Assembly (NCBI RefSeq): GCF_026169115.1
Contig: NZ_JAPFEA010000132.1
Coordinates: forward strand, 1 to 51,962
Source: Intestinimonas sp.
GTDB lineage: Bacteria > Bacillota > Clostridia > Oscillospirales > Oscillospiraceae
DNA length: 51,962 bases
Direction of reading: 5' to 3'
Under the pieces are notes generated by a model. It saw only the letters and a list, made by a program, of their open reading frames with translations, was not told the DNA's origin and did not search any database. Both the position numbers and the translations under genes were made by a program. Of this stretch, positions 20,009 through 28,431 are shown one piece after another; position 1 is the first letter of the stretch, and every line of letters begins with the position of its first letter.

Positions 20009-20044
20009 AAAAGGTCCGGCGTACCCCAGTACGCCGGACCTTTT
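20009..20044. terminator. Bidirectional terminator between spoVAE and queA
   Basis: A perfect 16-bp inverted repeat (20009-20024 and 20029-20044, AAAAGGTCCGGCGTAC and complement) with a 4-base loop and T runs on both strands. Confidence 0.95.
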
Positions 20045-20050
20045 GCTTGT

Positions 20051-21076
20051 TTAACAGATGAACATGGCGTCGCCAAAGGAAAAGAACCGATACCTTTCCC
20101 GGACAGCCTCCTCATAAGCTGCCAGGATATGTTCCCGTCCGGCCAGAGCGGAGACCAGCATCACCAGGGTGGACTCCGGCAGGTGGAAGTTGGTGACCAG
20201 GGCGTCCAGGACCTTGAAGCGGTAACCGGGATAGATATAGATGCTGGTCCAGCCGGCGGACTCCTTTAATGTCCCGTCTTCGGCGGCCCAGGACTCAATG
20301 GTCCGGCAGGAGGTGGTGCCCACACAGATCACCCGTCCGCCCCGCCGACGGGTCTCATTGATGGTCTCCGCCGTTTCCTTGGAGATCATGCAGTATTCGG
20401 CGTGCATCTCATGATCTGTGATCTCCTCCTCCTTCACAGGGCGGAAGGTTCCCAGACCCACATGGAGGGTCACATAGGCCAGAGAGACGCCCATCGCCTT
20501 GATCTGCTCCAGCAGATCCTTGGTGAAGTGGAGTCCCGCGGTGGGAGCCGCCGCCGAGCCCACTTCACGGGAGTATACCGTCTGATATCGCTCCGGGTCC
20601 TGGAGCTCCGCTTTGATATAGGGTGGCAGCGGCATTTTGCCCAGCTGCTCCAGCAGCTCCAGAAAGATTCCCTCGTAGTTGAAGCGGACCAACCGATTAC
20701 CCCCCTCCAGGGTCTCGGTGACCTCTGCCGTCAGCAGCCCGTCCCCAAAGGACAGCTTGGTCCCGGGCTTCATTTTCTTGCCCGGGCGGACCAGGCACTC
20801 CCAGGTCTTGTCTCCCTTGTCGTTGAGCAGCAGCACCTCCGCCGCCCCACCGCCGGGCTCCCGGTGGCCCAGCAGGCGAGCGGGCAGCACGCGGGAATCG
20901 TTGAGCACCAGGCAGTCGCCCGGACGCAGCAGACTGGGCAGGTCGTAAAAGTGCTTGTGCTCCACCGCTCCAGTCTCTTTGTGGAGCACCATCAACCGGG
21001 AAGCGTCCCGCCGGTCCAGCGGCGTCTGGGCGATGAGCTCCTGGGGCAGATCATAATAAAAATCCGATGTTTTCAA
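20051..21076 (-). CDS. queA: S-adenosylmethionine:tRNA ribosyltransferase-isomerase
   Basis: 341 residues, full length. QueA transfers and isomerises the ribosyl group of SAM onto preQ1 at tRNA position 34, giving epoxyqueuosine. Diagnostic segments are [26 protein letters not shown] at the start, [24 protein letters not shown] near residue 180, [14 protein letters not shown], and C-terminal [16 protein letters not shown]. It lies 28 bases after the SpoIID-family gene and may share its transcript. No other queuosine gene is in the window. Confidence 0.96.
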   Translation of the reverse strand: MKTSDFYYDLPQELIAQTPLDRRDASRLMVLHKETGAVEHKHFYDLPSLLRPGDCLVLNDSRVLPARLLGHREPGGGAAEVLLLNDKGDKTWECLVRPGKKMKPGTKLSFGDGLLTAEVTETLEGGNRLVRFNYEGIFLELLEQLGKMPLPPYIKAELQDPERYQTVYSREVGSAAAPTAGLHFTKDLLEQIKAMGVSLAYVTLHVGLGTFRPVKEEEITDHEMHAEYCMISKETAETINETRRRGGRVICVGTTSCRTIESWAAEDGTLKESAGWTSIYIYPGYRFKVLDALVTNFHLPESTLVMLVSALAGREHILAAYEEAVRERYRFFSFGDAMFIC

Positions 21077-21104
21077 TTCAAGTTCCTGCTTTCCTTATGG
21101 TCTC

Positions 21105-22745
21105 TCACTCCACCGTGATATCGGTGAAATAGAAGGTCAGAATATCGATGTAGTCCATTCCCCGCAGAGCCATGGCGCGGGCGCCCTGCTGGCTCATCCC
21201 CACATTGTGGCCATAGCCTGAGCCGGTAAAGGTGATGGTACTCCCCGTGGAAGTGACCGTTGTGGCAGCCCCCAGCCGGTCAGTTCCCGAAGCGGTGGCC
21301 ACATAGGGCGTGCCGGTGATGGCGCTCACCGCACCGTCTCCATTCACTGCATAGGCTCCGCTGATTGAAGTAAGGGCATCCGATGCACCATTCACATAAT
21401 AGCTGCCACCCCCCTCCCCGATGGTGAAGCGGTTGGAACGCAGACCGAACCAGATGCGCATGGTCTCCGGCCCGAAGGACCATTTCTTCCCATTGGCGTC
21501 CACAAAAGTGATGGTCTTGGGGTTTCCCGTCTCGCTGAGCTCGGCCACATAGGCATCTGTGATGGCGCCGCAGTTATAGCCCTTGCTCCGGAGCTTATCG
21601 GCGGCCTGTGCCTTGCTGACCGTGACCGTCCAGTTGTACTGGGAGATCCCGTCTGCCAGGTCGGCCTCATAGGGATCGACGACCCCCTTTAGGTGGGGCA
21701 GATCGGCAGTGGAATTCCAGATATTCCTCACATCCTCCGTAGCGCCTCCATCACTGGCTGAGTAGTAGGTGACGGCCGGCTGTCCACGGTAGCGGACAAA
21801 TTCCCCGGCGGTCTCCTCAACTGCCTGATCGGTGTTGGAATTGGCCTGGTTCAGGCCCTGGTACATCTGACAGTGGGTATTGTTGCACACGTCGAATCCG
21901 CTGCCGGCGTGGTTGGAGGAGATGGTGGCCGCATAGGTCCGGGCGCACACAGCCTGGGCCTTCAATGCCTCCAGGGGCCAGGCGTTGTTCATCTCGTAGG
22001 GCAGGACCCCCTTGATATAGTCCTCCAGATCCACGATGTTGATGACGGTGAGATTGCCGCCGTTTCGGCGGTACTGGAAGCCTCCGTAATAGCGATATCC
22101 TTTGAACCAGGTCACCGGCGTTACGCTGTCATCCAGACCGGGCTGGATACCCAGGCAGTCATTCTGACCACCGTCGAACTGGAAGATGGGGCGGCCCGTT
22201 TTTGTGACCACCACTGTGACCGCATAGCCGCTGGTCCCGGCCACCGCTGCATCGGTCAGCCCCAGGGCAGCCTGGGCCGCCAGGGCCGCCTCTTTGGTGG
22301 GATAAGCGCCTACCCGGACATAATAGGTTCCATCGATCCAGGCGGGGAATCCGTTGGTCAGCCCAGACGCTGCGGATTGGGCCTCCTCAAAGGTGGGATA
22401 GGTCATGGGGAGCTGGAGGTGGTAGCAGCCCACGGTCACCGCGCCGGCGCCATCCACATAGTTGCCCCCGGAGAAGGTGACATTCTGGGTCTTCACCATG
22501 GAGATCTGGGTCTCCGTCGTGCTCCCCACCTGGTGGAAGGCCAGGCCGTCGTCGTACCAGCCGAAGCGGTAGCCGTTCCCCACGCTGTTTTCCAGGTTGG
22601 CGCCGGGCAGAGCGGTACTGCCATAAAAGAGGCCTACCCGCAGGGTCTCTTTGATCCCGGCTGCCCCGGCAAAGGCCGCCGAGCAGCCAAGGAAAAGGGC
22701 GGCAGTCAGGAGAGCGGTTATCAGTCGCATCGTATGTTTGCCCAT
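21105..22745 (-). CDS. SpoIID/LytB-domain protein, secreted, with long N-terminal extension
   Basis: 546 residues. A signal peptide (hydrophobic core LITALLTAALFLGCSAAFAG, about 7-26) predicts export. Residues about 125-175 contain a SPOR-like repeat (YYVRVGAYPTKEAALAAQAAL), which may bind denuded glycan. The SpoIID domain (about 230-540) has the lytic-transglycosylase Glu in VLPYEM, KAQAVCARTYA, and near the end GYGHNVGMSQQGA. About 60 Ser/Thr/Gly-rich residues are inserted between the RSNRFTI strand and the final motif. SpoIID itself trims peptidoglycan during engulfment together with SpoIIP/SpoIIM, but this protein is much longer than Bacillus SpoIID (about 340), so it may be a paralogue. 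RBS GGAG is 8 bases before the ATG. Confidence 0.85.
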   Translation of the reverse strand: MGKHTMRLITALLTAALFLGCSAAFAGAAGIKETLRVGLFYGSTALPGANLENSVGNGYRFGWYDDGLAFHQVGSTTETQISMVKTQNVTFSGGNYVDGAGAVTVGCYHLQLPMTYPTFEEAQSAASGLTNGFPAWIDGTYYVRVGAYPTKEAALAAQAALGLTDAAVAGTSGYAVTVVVTKTGRPIFQFDGGQNDCLGIQPGLDDSVTPVTWFKGYRYYGGFQYRRNGGNLTVINIVDLEDYIKGVLPYEMNNAWPLEALKAQAVCARTYAATISSNHAGSGFDVCNNTHCQMYQGLNQANSNTDQAVEETAGEFVRYRGQPAVTYYSASDGGATEDVRNIWNSTADLPHLKGVVDPYEADLADGISQYNWTVTVSKAQAADKLRSKGYNCGAITDAYVAELSETGNPKTITFVDANGKKWSFGPETMRIWFGLRSNRFTIGEGGGSYYVNGASDALTSISGAYAVNGDGAVSAITGTPYVATASGTDRLGAATTVTSTGSTITFTGSGYGHNVGMSQQGARAMALRGMDYIDILTFYFTDITVE

Positions 22746-22774
22746 GAGGAAGCTCCATTTCTGTCAATTATCGG

Positions 22775-22803
22775 TTTACATTGTAAAAGAATTGTGCTAC
22801 ACT
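22775..22803 (+). promoter_or_regulatory. Putative promoter of asd-dapA
   Basis: TTTACA (22775-22780), 17-bp spacer, TACACT (22798-22803), giving a leader of about 190 bases before asd. It faces and overlaps transcripts from the minus-strand promoter at 22884-22913. Confidence 0.5.
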
Positions 22804-22883
22804 ATCGAAAATACCCATACACATCTCTTTTGTCTTTCCCCCAGCTTGGACGGCTCTCCGTTGGCGCGAGGGATACAGAAGAC

Positions 22884-22913
22884 ATTATAGTACAAAACCC
22901 AACGCCAATGCAA
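22884..22913 (-). promoter_or_regulatory. Putative promoter of the SpoIID-family/queA unit
   Basis: TTGCAT (22908-22913), 18-bp spacer and perfect TATAAT (22884-22889) on the minus strand, about 135 bases before the gene. The weak -35 makes this tentative. Confidence 0.45.
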
Positions 22914-22945
22914 CCGCCGTTTTTCCGGCGGACAGGCACGTTGGG
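22898..22945 (+). promoter_or_regulatory. Structured element in the asd-dapA leader
   Basis: Outer arms CCCAACG (22898-22904) and CGTTGGG (22939-22945) enclose an inner hairpin CCGCCG (22914-22919)/CGGCGG (22926-22931) with a T-rich loop. It lies 54 bases before the asd start. It does not match the lysine (L-box) consensus and has no T run after it, so it is not a simple terminator. Confidence 0.5.
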
Positions 22946-22998
22946 CAGGATTCCCGGATAGAATAGCAAAGAGCATATGATAAATGGAGGTCTGCGAC

Positions 22999-24084
22999 AT
23001 GGAAAAATACAAGGTAGGCGTGATCGGCGGCACCGGAATGGTCGGACAGCGTTTCATCACTCTGATGGAGCATCACCCCTGGTTTGAACTGGCTGTCATC
23101 GCGGCCAGCCCCCGCTCTGCGGGAAAAACCTATCAGGAAGCTGTGGGCAGCCGCTGGGCCATGGATACCCCCATCCCCGCGCAGGCCAGGGATATGGTGG
23201 TCATGAACGCCGAGGCCGACGTGGAAAAGATCACCTCCATGGTAGATTTTGTCTTCTCCGCCGTGGACATGAAAAAAGAGGAGATCCGCGCCCTTGAGGA
23301 AACCTATGCCCGCCACGAGTGTCCTGTGATCTCCAACAACTCCGCCCACCGGTGGACGGAGGATGTGCCCATGGTCATCCCGGAGGTGAACCCGGAGCAC
23401 ATCCAGGTCATTGAGGCCCAGCGGAAGCGGCTGGGGACAAAGCGGGGACTCATTGCGGTCAAGTCCAACTGCTCCATCCAGAGCTATGTGCCCGCCCTCC
23501 ATCCCCTGCGCGGCTTTGGCCTGGAGCGGGTCCTGGTGTGTACCTATCAGGCCATCTCCGGCGCCGGGAAGACCTTCCAGTCCTGGCCCGACATGGTGGA
23601 CAATGTGATCCCCTACATCGGCGGTGAGGAGGAGAAATCCGAGCAGGAGCCCATGAAGGTCTGGGGCCGCCTGGAAAACGGTGTCATCGTCAATGCCGCC
23701 AAGCCTGCCATCACCGCCCAGTGTCTCCGCGTCCCCGTCTCCAACGGGCACACCGCCGCCGTCTTCGTGGATTTTGAGAAGGTCCCCTCGATGGATGAGA
23801 TGAAGGCCATCTGGGCGGAATATCGGGGCCGCGCCCAGGAGCTCAAGCTTCCTTCCGCCCCCGCACAGTTCCTCCGCTATTTTGAGGAGCCGGACCGCCC
23901 CCAGGCAAAGCTTGACCGTGACCTGGGCAACGGCATGACCATCTCCATCGGGCGGCTGCGCCCGGATACCCAGTACAGCTATAAATTCGTGTGCCTGTCC
24001 CACAATACCCTTCGCGGCGCGGCGGGCGGCGCGGTCGAGCTGGCCGAGCTGCTGTGCGCCGAAGGTTATATTGTCAAGGCGTAA
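22999..24084 (+). CDS. asd: Aspartate-semialdehyde dehydrogenase, archaeal/eukaryal type
   Basis: 361 residues. It reduces aspartyl phosphate to aspartate semialdehyde with NADPH, the branch point to lysine/diaminopimelate, threonine and methionine. The Rossmann motif GGTGMVGQRF (10-19) and the catalytic cysteine C158 in KSNCSIQSYVP are present. The length and the VKSNCS context fit the archaeal/yeast-type subfamily rather than the proteobacterial Asd. ATG 22999 has GGAGG 8 bases upstream. It is followed by dapA after 72 bases, so substrate and next enzyme are made together; the pathway also feeds dipicolinate needed by the SpoVA channel encoded nearby. Confidence 0.95.
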   Translation: MEKYKVGVIGGTGMVGQRFITLMEHHPWFELAVIAASPRSAGKTYQEAVGSRWAMDTPIPAQARDMVVMNAEADVEKITSMVDFVFSAVDMKKEEIRALEETYARHECPVISNNSAHRWTEDVPMVIPEVNPEHIQVIEAQRKRLGTKRGLIAVKSNCSIQSYVPALHPLRGFGLERVLVCTYQAISGAGKTFQSWPDMVDNVIPYIGGEEEKSEQEPMKVWGRLENGVIVNAAKPAITAQCLRVPVSNGHTAAVFVDFEKVPSMDEMKAIWAEYRGRAQELKLPSAPAQFLRYFEEPDRPQAKLDRDLGNGMTISIGRLRPDTQYSYKFVCLSHNTLRGAAGGAVELAELLCAEGYIVKA

Positions 24085-24156
24085 GAGACAATAGAAACAG
24101 AGCTTCTTTGCGCCTCCGTGGACAGCATGCCTGTCTGATCGGGAGGTAATTCCAGA

Positions 24157-25059
24157 ATGAGAGAACCTGTTTTTACCGGCGTCTGTCCCGCCCTCGTCAC
24201 TCCCTTTGACGAAAAGGGCGCCATTGATTATGACCGGTTTGCCCAGCTCATTGATGAACAGATCGCCGCCGGCGTGGATGCCGTCTGTGTTGTGGGCACC
24301 ACCGGTGAGAGCACGACCATGACCCTGCGGGAGCACATCGCTGCCGTTGACTTCTGCGTCAGGCGCATCAACCACCGGGTGAAGGTCATTGCAGGTGCCG
24401 GCAGCAACGACACCTCCACCGCCGTCTACCTTTCCCAGCACGCCGAGGACTCCGGCGCCGACGCCCTTCTCCACGTCACGCCCTATTACAACAAGTGCTC
24501 CCAAGCGGGCCTGATCCGCCACTATGAGCACATCGCTGACCGGACCGAGCTGCCCATCATCCTCTATCATGTGCCCTCCAGGACCGGCGTCTCCTTTACC
24601 GCCGAGACCTATGCGGTCCTCTCCCAGAACCCAAACATCAACGGCGTGAAGGAGGCCAGCGGAGACCTCAGCCTTGTCGCTCACACCCGCCGGCTCTGCG
24701 GCGATGACTTTTTCATCTGGTCCGGAAACGACGACCAGGTGGTCCCCATGATGGCTCTGGGGGCCAAGGGGGTCATTTCCGTGGCGGCCAACATCACCCC
24801 CAGGCTCATGGCAGACATGACCCACCTGTGTCTGGACGGCCACTTTGAAGAGGCCGCCCGGCTCCAGCTGGAGCATATGGACCTCATCGACGCCCTCTTC
24901 TCTGAGGTCAACCCCATTCCCGTCAAAGCCGCCTTCGACCTTATGGGGAAAGGGGTAGGCGGGCTGCGTCTCCCCCTCTGCGACCTCTCCCCCACCAACC
25001 GGGAACGCCTCCGGAGCGCCATGGAGCGGAGCGGTCTGCTCCCACCCCTTCGTGAGTAA
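24157..25059 (+). CDS. dapA: 4-hydroxy-tetrahydrodipicolinate synthase
   Basis: 300 residues, class I aldolase-type TIM barrel. It condenses pyruvate with aspartate semialdehyde, the first step to diaminopimelate, lysine and dipicolinate. Active-site residues are visible: Schiff-base lysine K165 (INGVKEASGD), Y137 (YHVPSRTG), Y111 (TPYYNK) and the GTTGES loop at 47-52. The ATG is preceded by GGGAGG. It is the second gene of the asd-dapA unit and is closed by two stacked hairpins (25068-25166). Confidence 0.96.
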   Translation: MREPVFTGVCPALVTPFDEKGAIDYDRFAQLIDEQIAAGVDAVCVVGTTGESTTMTLREHIAAVDFCVRRINHRVKVIAGAGSNDTSTAVYLSQHAEDSGADALLHVTPYYNKCSQAGLIRHYEHIADRTELPIILYHVPSRTGVSFTAETYAVLSQNPNINGVKEASGDLSLVAHTRRLCGDDFFIWSGNDDQVVPMMALGAKGVISVAANITPRLMADMTHLCLDGHFEEAARLQLEHMDLIDALFSEVNPIPVKAAFDLMGKGVGGLRLPLCDLSPTNRERLRSAMERSGLLPPLRE

Positions 25060-25067
25060 GATCACAA

Positions 25068-25110
25068 GCGAAAGCGGCAGGCTGTGCAAAGCACAGCCTG
25101 CCGCTTTCGC
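25068..25110. terminator. Long perfect hairpin after dapA
   Basis: Twenty-base perfect arms (25068-25087 and 25091-25110) with an AAA loop. Only ATAAAAATG follows, so it is a strong stem with a poor T run; it probably protects or helps terminate the asd-dapA mRNA together with the next hairpin. Confidence 0.65.
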
Positions 25111-25112
25111 AT

Positions 25113-25166
25113 AAAAATGCCGTGGCGGTCCTGACCCTCGCAGATTGGGACCGTCACGGCATTTTT
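25113..25166. terminator. Bidirectional terminator between dapA and the AI-2E gene
   Basis: Nineteen-base arms (25113-25131 and 25148-25166, one mismatch), starting AAAAATGCCG and ending CGGCATTTTT, have T runs on both strands. It serves the convergent genes dapA (+) and the AI-2E family gene (-). Confidence 0.9.
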
Positions 25167-25193
25167 CATATCAATCTATATAGTGGATGGCTG

Positions 25194-26381
25194 TCAGGCA
25201 TCTTCTGCCTCTCCACCTCCAGGGTTGCGGCCCGGCAGGGGCTCGCCGTTTCCGTCGATGCCCTTCTTCTCCAGGCGATGGTTGACCCACTCTCGGACCA
25301 GCGCATAGAGCACCGCAAAGGTGGGGACGCCCAGCAGCATGCCGGGAAACCCGAACAGGCCGCCGCAGACCACGATGGAGACCAGGACCCAGATGGCGGA
25401 GAGACCGGTGCTGTCCCCCAGGATCTTGGGCCCCAGAATGTTGCCGTCAAACTGCTGGAGGGCCAGCACCAGAACGGCAAACCGCAGGGCGGCCCACGGG
25501 TCCACAATGATGAGGATCATGATACAGGGCACAGCGCCGATGATGGGCCCAAAGAAGGGGATCACATTGGTGACTCCGATGATAACGGCGATCAGCGTAT
25601 TATAGGGGATCTGGAGGATCAGGTTGAGAACAAAGCAGAGCACGCCGATGATGGCTGAGTCAATGAGCTTACCGTTGATAAAGCCGACAAAAATTCGGTT
25701 GGCCTGACCGCACACCCCCAGGAACCAGGACGCCTTTTTCTTGGGAATGGCGGCGTAGATGAGCTTCTTGAGCTGCGGCACCAGTCGGTTTTTCCCAGAG
25801 AGCATGTAGATGGAGGCGATAAAGGCGGTCAGGGCGGAGATGACGCCGCTACCCACGGCCACGCCCAGATTCAGGATCTGGGGCAGGGCCGCACTCACCT
25901 TTTCAATCGCGATGGAGGTTAGAGACTGCACAAAATTCTGGTAGGCGGTCAGCATCTCATTGATGCTATCCCCCTCCAGATTGAAGCGGATGATGAGCTC
26001 CTGCACGAAGGCGTCCAGACCGCGCATATAGGTGGACATATTGTTGACCAGCTCCACCGCGCTGCTCCAGACCTGGGGCAGAATGAGGTTGAGCAGAATG
26101 GCCAGGACTGCGGCAGCCAGGAGGTAAACTGTGACGATGGCCAGTGTGCGGCTATGCTTGTGGTCACAATAGACTTTTTCTTCAAAGAATGTGGTGGGCG
26201 TATTGAGCAGGTACGCAATGGCAAAACCGATGATGAAGGGAGAAAGCACACCCGTCACCATCGAGATCTTATCGCGCATGACATCAAACCGGTAGAGCAC
26301 AAAATAGAACAGGATACCGATGAGCACGACGATCAGATTTGAGATCGTACGCGTGTCCAGCGGCCACGGTTTTTTCTGCAC
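25194..26381 (-). CDS. AI-2E family membrane transporter
   Basis: About 395 residues from GTG 26381, chosen because GAGGGGGG precedes it and the promoter -10 (26416-26421) would put the transcript start almost on the alternative ATG at 26405. Several membrane spans are visible (NLIVVLIGILFYFVLY, GVLSPFIIGFAIAYLLN, TVYLLAAAVLAILLN and a C-terminal block with VTNVIPFFGPIIGAVPC). The C-terminal GPKILGDSTGLSAIWVLVS and FGFPGMLLGVP segments are the family signature. Members export autoinducer-2 or act as Na+/H+ or other antiporters, so the substrate here is unknown. It is a single gene, with its own promoter and terminator. Confidence 0.88.
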   Translation of the reverse strand: MQKKPWPLDTRTISNLIVVLIGILFYFVLYRFDVMRDKISMVTGVLSPFIIGFAIAYLLNTPTTFFEEKVYCDHKHSRTLAIVTVYLLAAAVLAILLNLILPQVWSSAVELVNNMSTYMRGLDAFVQELIIRFNLEGDSINEMLTAYQNFVQSLTSIAIEKVSAALPQILNLGVAVGSGVISALTAFIASIYMLSGKNRLVPQLKKLIYAAIPKKKASWFLGVCGQANRIFVGFINGKLIDSAIIGVLCFVLNLILQIPYNTLIAVIIGVTNVIPFFGPIIGAVPCIMILIIVDPWAALRFAVLVLALQQFDGNILGPKILGDSTGLSAIWVLVSIVVCGGLFGFPGMLLGVPTFAVLYALVREWVNHRLEKKGIDGNGEPLPGRNPGGGEAEDA

Positions 26382-26415
26382 GGCATCAGGTCCCCCCTCA
26401 TACATGATTGTTCTT

Positions 26416-26444
26416 ATTGTAACATGGGCTGTTTCCCGTGTCTA
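26416..26444 (-). promoter_or_regulatory. Promoter of the AI-2E family gene
   Basis: TAGACA (26439-26444), 17-bp spacer, TACAAT (26416-26421) on the minus strand. Confidence 0.7.
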
Positions 26445-26477
26445 ATCATTCTTTCTTAAGAATCACAAAAGATTCTG

Positions 26478-26508
26478 AAAAGGCGGACGCCGTGCTCAGG
26501 CGTCCGCC
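26478..26508 (-). terminator. Terminator of the tyrS operon
   Basis: Ten-base perfect arms (26482-26491 and 26499-26508) with a 7-base loop, followed on the minus strand by TTTTC, 8 bases after the tyrS stop. Confidence 0.85.
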
Positions 26509-26515
26509 CATTTCA

Positions 26516-27742
26516 TCAGACCAGAACGGCCCGATGGAAGACCTTCTTCCCTTTTTTGATGGTGGCGCCCTCGCCCTCCAGCGCGGCGGCGGGCACCGTG
26601 GCGGCGGTGTCGGTCACCTTCTCGCCGTTGAGCTCCACGCCGCCCTGCTGGATGAGCCGGCGGGCCTCGCCCTTGGAGGGCGTGAGACCGCACTTCACCA
26701 TCAGGTCCACCACCGTGATCTGGCCGTCGGTAAGGTCGGCGGCAGAGAGCTCGGTGGTCGGCATATTGCTCTTGTCGCCGCCGGTGGAGAACAGCGCCCG
26801 AGCGGCGTCCTGGGCCTTTTGGGCCTCTTCGGTCCCATGGACCAGCTGCGTGAGCTCAAAGGCCAGGATCTCCTTGGCGGTATTGAGCTGCGCGCCCTCC
26901 CACTTGTCCATCTCGTCGATCTGCTCAATGGGCAGGAAGGTGAGCATCCGCAGGCATTTGAGCACATCGGCGTCACCCACGTTGCGCCAGTACTGGTAGA
27001 AGTCGTAAGGGCTGGTTTTGTTGGGGTCCAGCCATACGGCACCGGACTGGGTCTTGCCCATCTTCTTGCCCTCGGAGTTGAGCAGCAGTGTGATGGTCAT
27101 GGCGTGGGCGTCTTTGCCCAGCTTGCGGCGGATGAGCTCGGTGCCGCCCAGCATGTTGGACCACTGGTCGTCTCCGCCGAACTGCATGTTGCAGCCGTAG
27201 TGCTGGAAGAGGTGATAGAAGTCGTAGGACTGCATAATCATATAGTTGAATTCCAGGAAGGAAAGGCCCTTTTCCATCCGCTGCTTGTAGCACTCGGCCC
27301 GGAGCATATTGTTTACGCTGAAGCAGGCGCCCACTTCACGAAGGAGGTCCACATAATTGAGCTTCAGGAGCCAGTCGGCATTGTTCACCATCTGGGCCTT
27401 GCCCTCGCCGAACTCAATGAACCGCTCCATCTGCTTTTTGAAGCAGTCGCAGTTGTGCTGGATGGTCTCCGGGGTCATCATGTTGCGCATATCGGTGCGG
27501 CCGGAGGGGTCGCCGATGTAGCCAGTGCCGCCGCCAATGAGGGCGATGGGGCGGTTGCCCGCCATCTGGAGCCGCTTCATCAGGCACAGGGCCATAAAGT
27601 GGCCCACATGGAGGGAGTCCGCAGTGGGGTCAAAGCCGATGTAGAACACCGCCTTGCCCTCGTTGACCATCTTGGAGATCTCCTCCTCATTGGTCACCTG
27701 GGCGATGAGGCCGCGGGCCTTGAGTTCTTCATAACAGGTCAT
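26516..27742 (-). CDS. tyrS: Tyrosyl-tRNA synthetase
   Basis: 408 residues from ATG 27742. It charges tRNA-Tyr with tyrosine. The class I HIGH motif is HVGH (45-48, in [12 protein letters not shown]). The KMSKS loop reads [18 protein letters not shown] contains the tyrosine-binding residues, and a C-terminal S4 domain ([18 protein letters not shown]) binds the tRNA variable arm. The start overlaps the stop of the NUDIX gene by ATGA, so translation is coupled. The operon is led by a T-box whose specifier codon is UAC, consistent with control by uncharged tRNA-Tyr. Confidence 0.97.
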   Translation of the reverse strand: MTCYEELKARGLIAQVTNEEEISKMVNEGKAVFYIGFDPTADSLHVGHFMALCLMKRLQMAGNRPIALIGGGTGYIGDPSGRTDMRNMMTPETIQHNCDCFKKQMERFIEFGEGKAQMVNNADWLLKLNYVDLLREVGACFSVNNMLRAECYKQRMEKGLSFLEFNYMIMQSYDFYHLFQHYGCNMQFGGDDQWSNMLGGTELIRRKLGKDAHAMTITLLLNSEGKKMGKTQSGAVWLDPNKTSPYDFYQYWRNVGDADVLKCLRMLTFLPIEQIDEMDKWEGAQLNTAKEILAFELTQLVHGTEEAQKAQDAARALFSTGGDKSNMPTTELSAADLTDGQITVVDLMVKCGLTPSKGEARRLIQQGGVELNGEKVTDTAATVPAAALEGEGATIKKGKKVFHRAVLV

Positions 27743-28206
27743 TTTTCTTGCATCCTTTCTTCCCAGGCCAGGCGAATGGCCCATGCCTGATACTCTAAAA
27801 ATAGTGCATGCTCACAAGATTCCGCCGGTACCCATCTGAGCGCATGGTCATGCTCAACAGGCTCCCGGACCTGTGGGCCAAGGGCCGCCCGATAACACCG
27901 GCCCATCACATGGAGATACCGTCCGTCGCTGGGGGCAAAGAGATATTCCTCTCCGGTGCAGAGGGGCTCGCCCAGCACGATCTCCCGGCCCAGCTCCTCC
28001 AGGCACTCCCGCCGGAGACATTCCTCCGGGGTCTCCCCCGGCTCGATGCCGCCGCCGGGCAGGAAAAGCCCCCGGTCCGGGCCGCCCGCCGCCGGCGCCT
28101 CCACCAGAGCAGCGTTACCCGCGCCGTCCAGGATCACGGCATAAGCGCCCGCCCGGTCCCGATAGACCGCCCCGGGTTCCCTTTGGCCAAAGCTCCTGTG
28201 CTCCAT
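27739..28206 (-). CDS. NUDIX hydrolase in the tyrS operon
   Basis: 155 residues with an intact NUDIX box ([13 protein letters not shown] followed by [11 protein letters not shown], about residues 50-73). The N-terminal strand reads [17 protein letters not shown], typical of cytosolic NUDIX enzymes acting on nucleotides or nucleotide sugars. The start is 3 bases past the stop of the broken zinc-ribbon gene, with a G-rich site, and the end overlaps tyrS by ATGA. The sharing of a T-box with tyrS implies induction in tyrosine limitation, but no link between this enzyme and tyrosine is evident. Confidence 0.88.
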   Translation of the reverse strand: MEHRSFGQREPGAVYRDRAGAYAVILDGAGNAALVEAPAAGGPDRGLFLPGGGIEPGETPEECLRRECLEELGREIVLGEPLCTGEEYLFAPSDGRYLHVMGRCYRAALGPQVREPVEHDHALRWVPAESCEHALFLEYQAWAIRLAWEERMQEK

Positions 28207-28209
28207 CCC

Positions 28210-28391
28210 CTACGGTTCCCGCTTGGTCAGGCACTTGGGGCATCGCTCCGCGTCTCTCGGATATCGTGCGTGGCAGACAGGACATACCACCTCGTCAGAA
28301 ACGTCCTCCATGGCATAGAATTCCAGTTTCTTGCAATCCCGGCAGCAGTAGATATCTCCCCGCCGCAGCGGAGACAGACCTCGCGCTCCAT
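28210..28391 (-). pseudogene. Zinc-ribbon protein, broken by internal deletion and frameshift
   Basis: From ATG 28391 (AGGAGG 7 bases upstream) the first 12 residues MEREVCLRCGGE give one zinc knuckle. In the same frame the sequence then loses all cysteine pattern. From about 28355 a different frame without any start codon reads DIYCCRDCKKLEFYAMED...CPVCHARY...CPKCLTKREP to TAG 28210. Intact relatives in Oscillospiraceae, as I recall the family, have a CxRCG start, a middle segment ending near DIY/EIY and then C..C.KLEFY, so about 30-35 codons plus the frame are missing at the GGGGAGAT junction. A sequencing or assembly deletion is the alternative. It is the first gene behind the tyrosine T-box. 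Confidence 0.7.
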
Positions 28392-28431
28392 GGTCATTCC
28401 TCCTTGAATCATTCTGCTCTCTAACTCAATC

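Noticed and set aside
22804..22998. Lysine riboswitch before asd-dapA
   Set aside because: The long leader is suggestive, but none of the conserved L-box sequences or its five-way junction could be laid out.
22885..25089. 734-residue minus-strand open frame across asd and dapA
   Set aside because: It is antisense to two clear enzymes and has low-complexity Gly/His/Asp composition.
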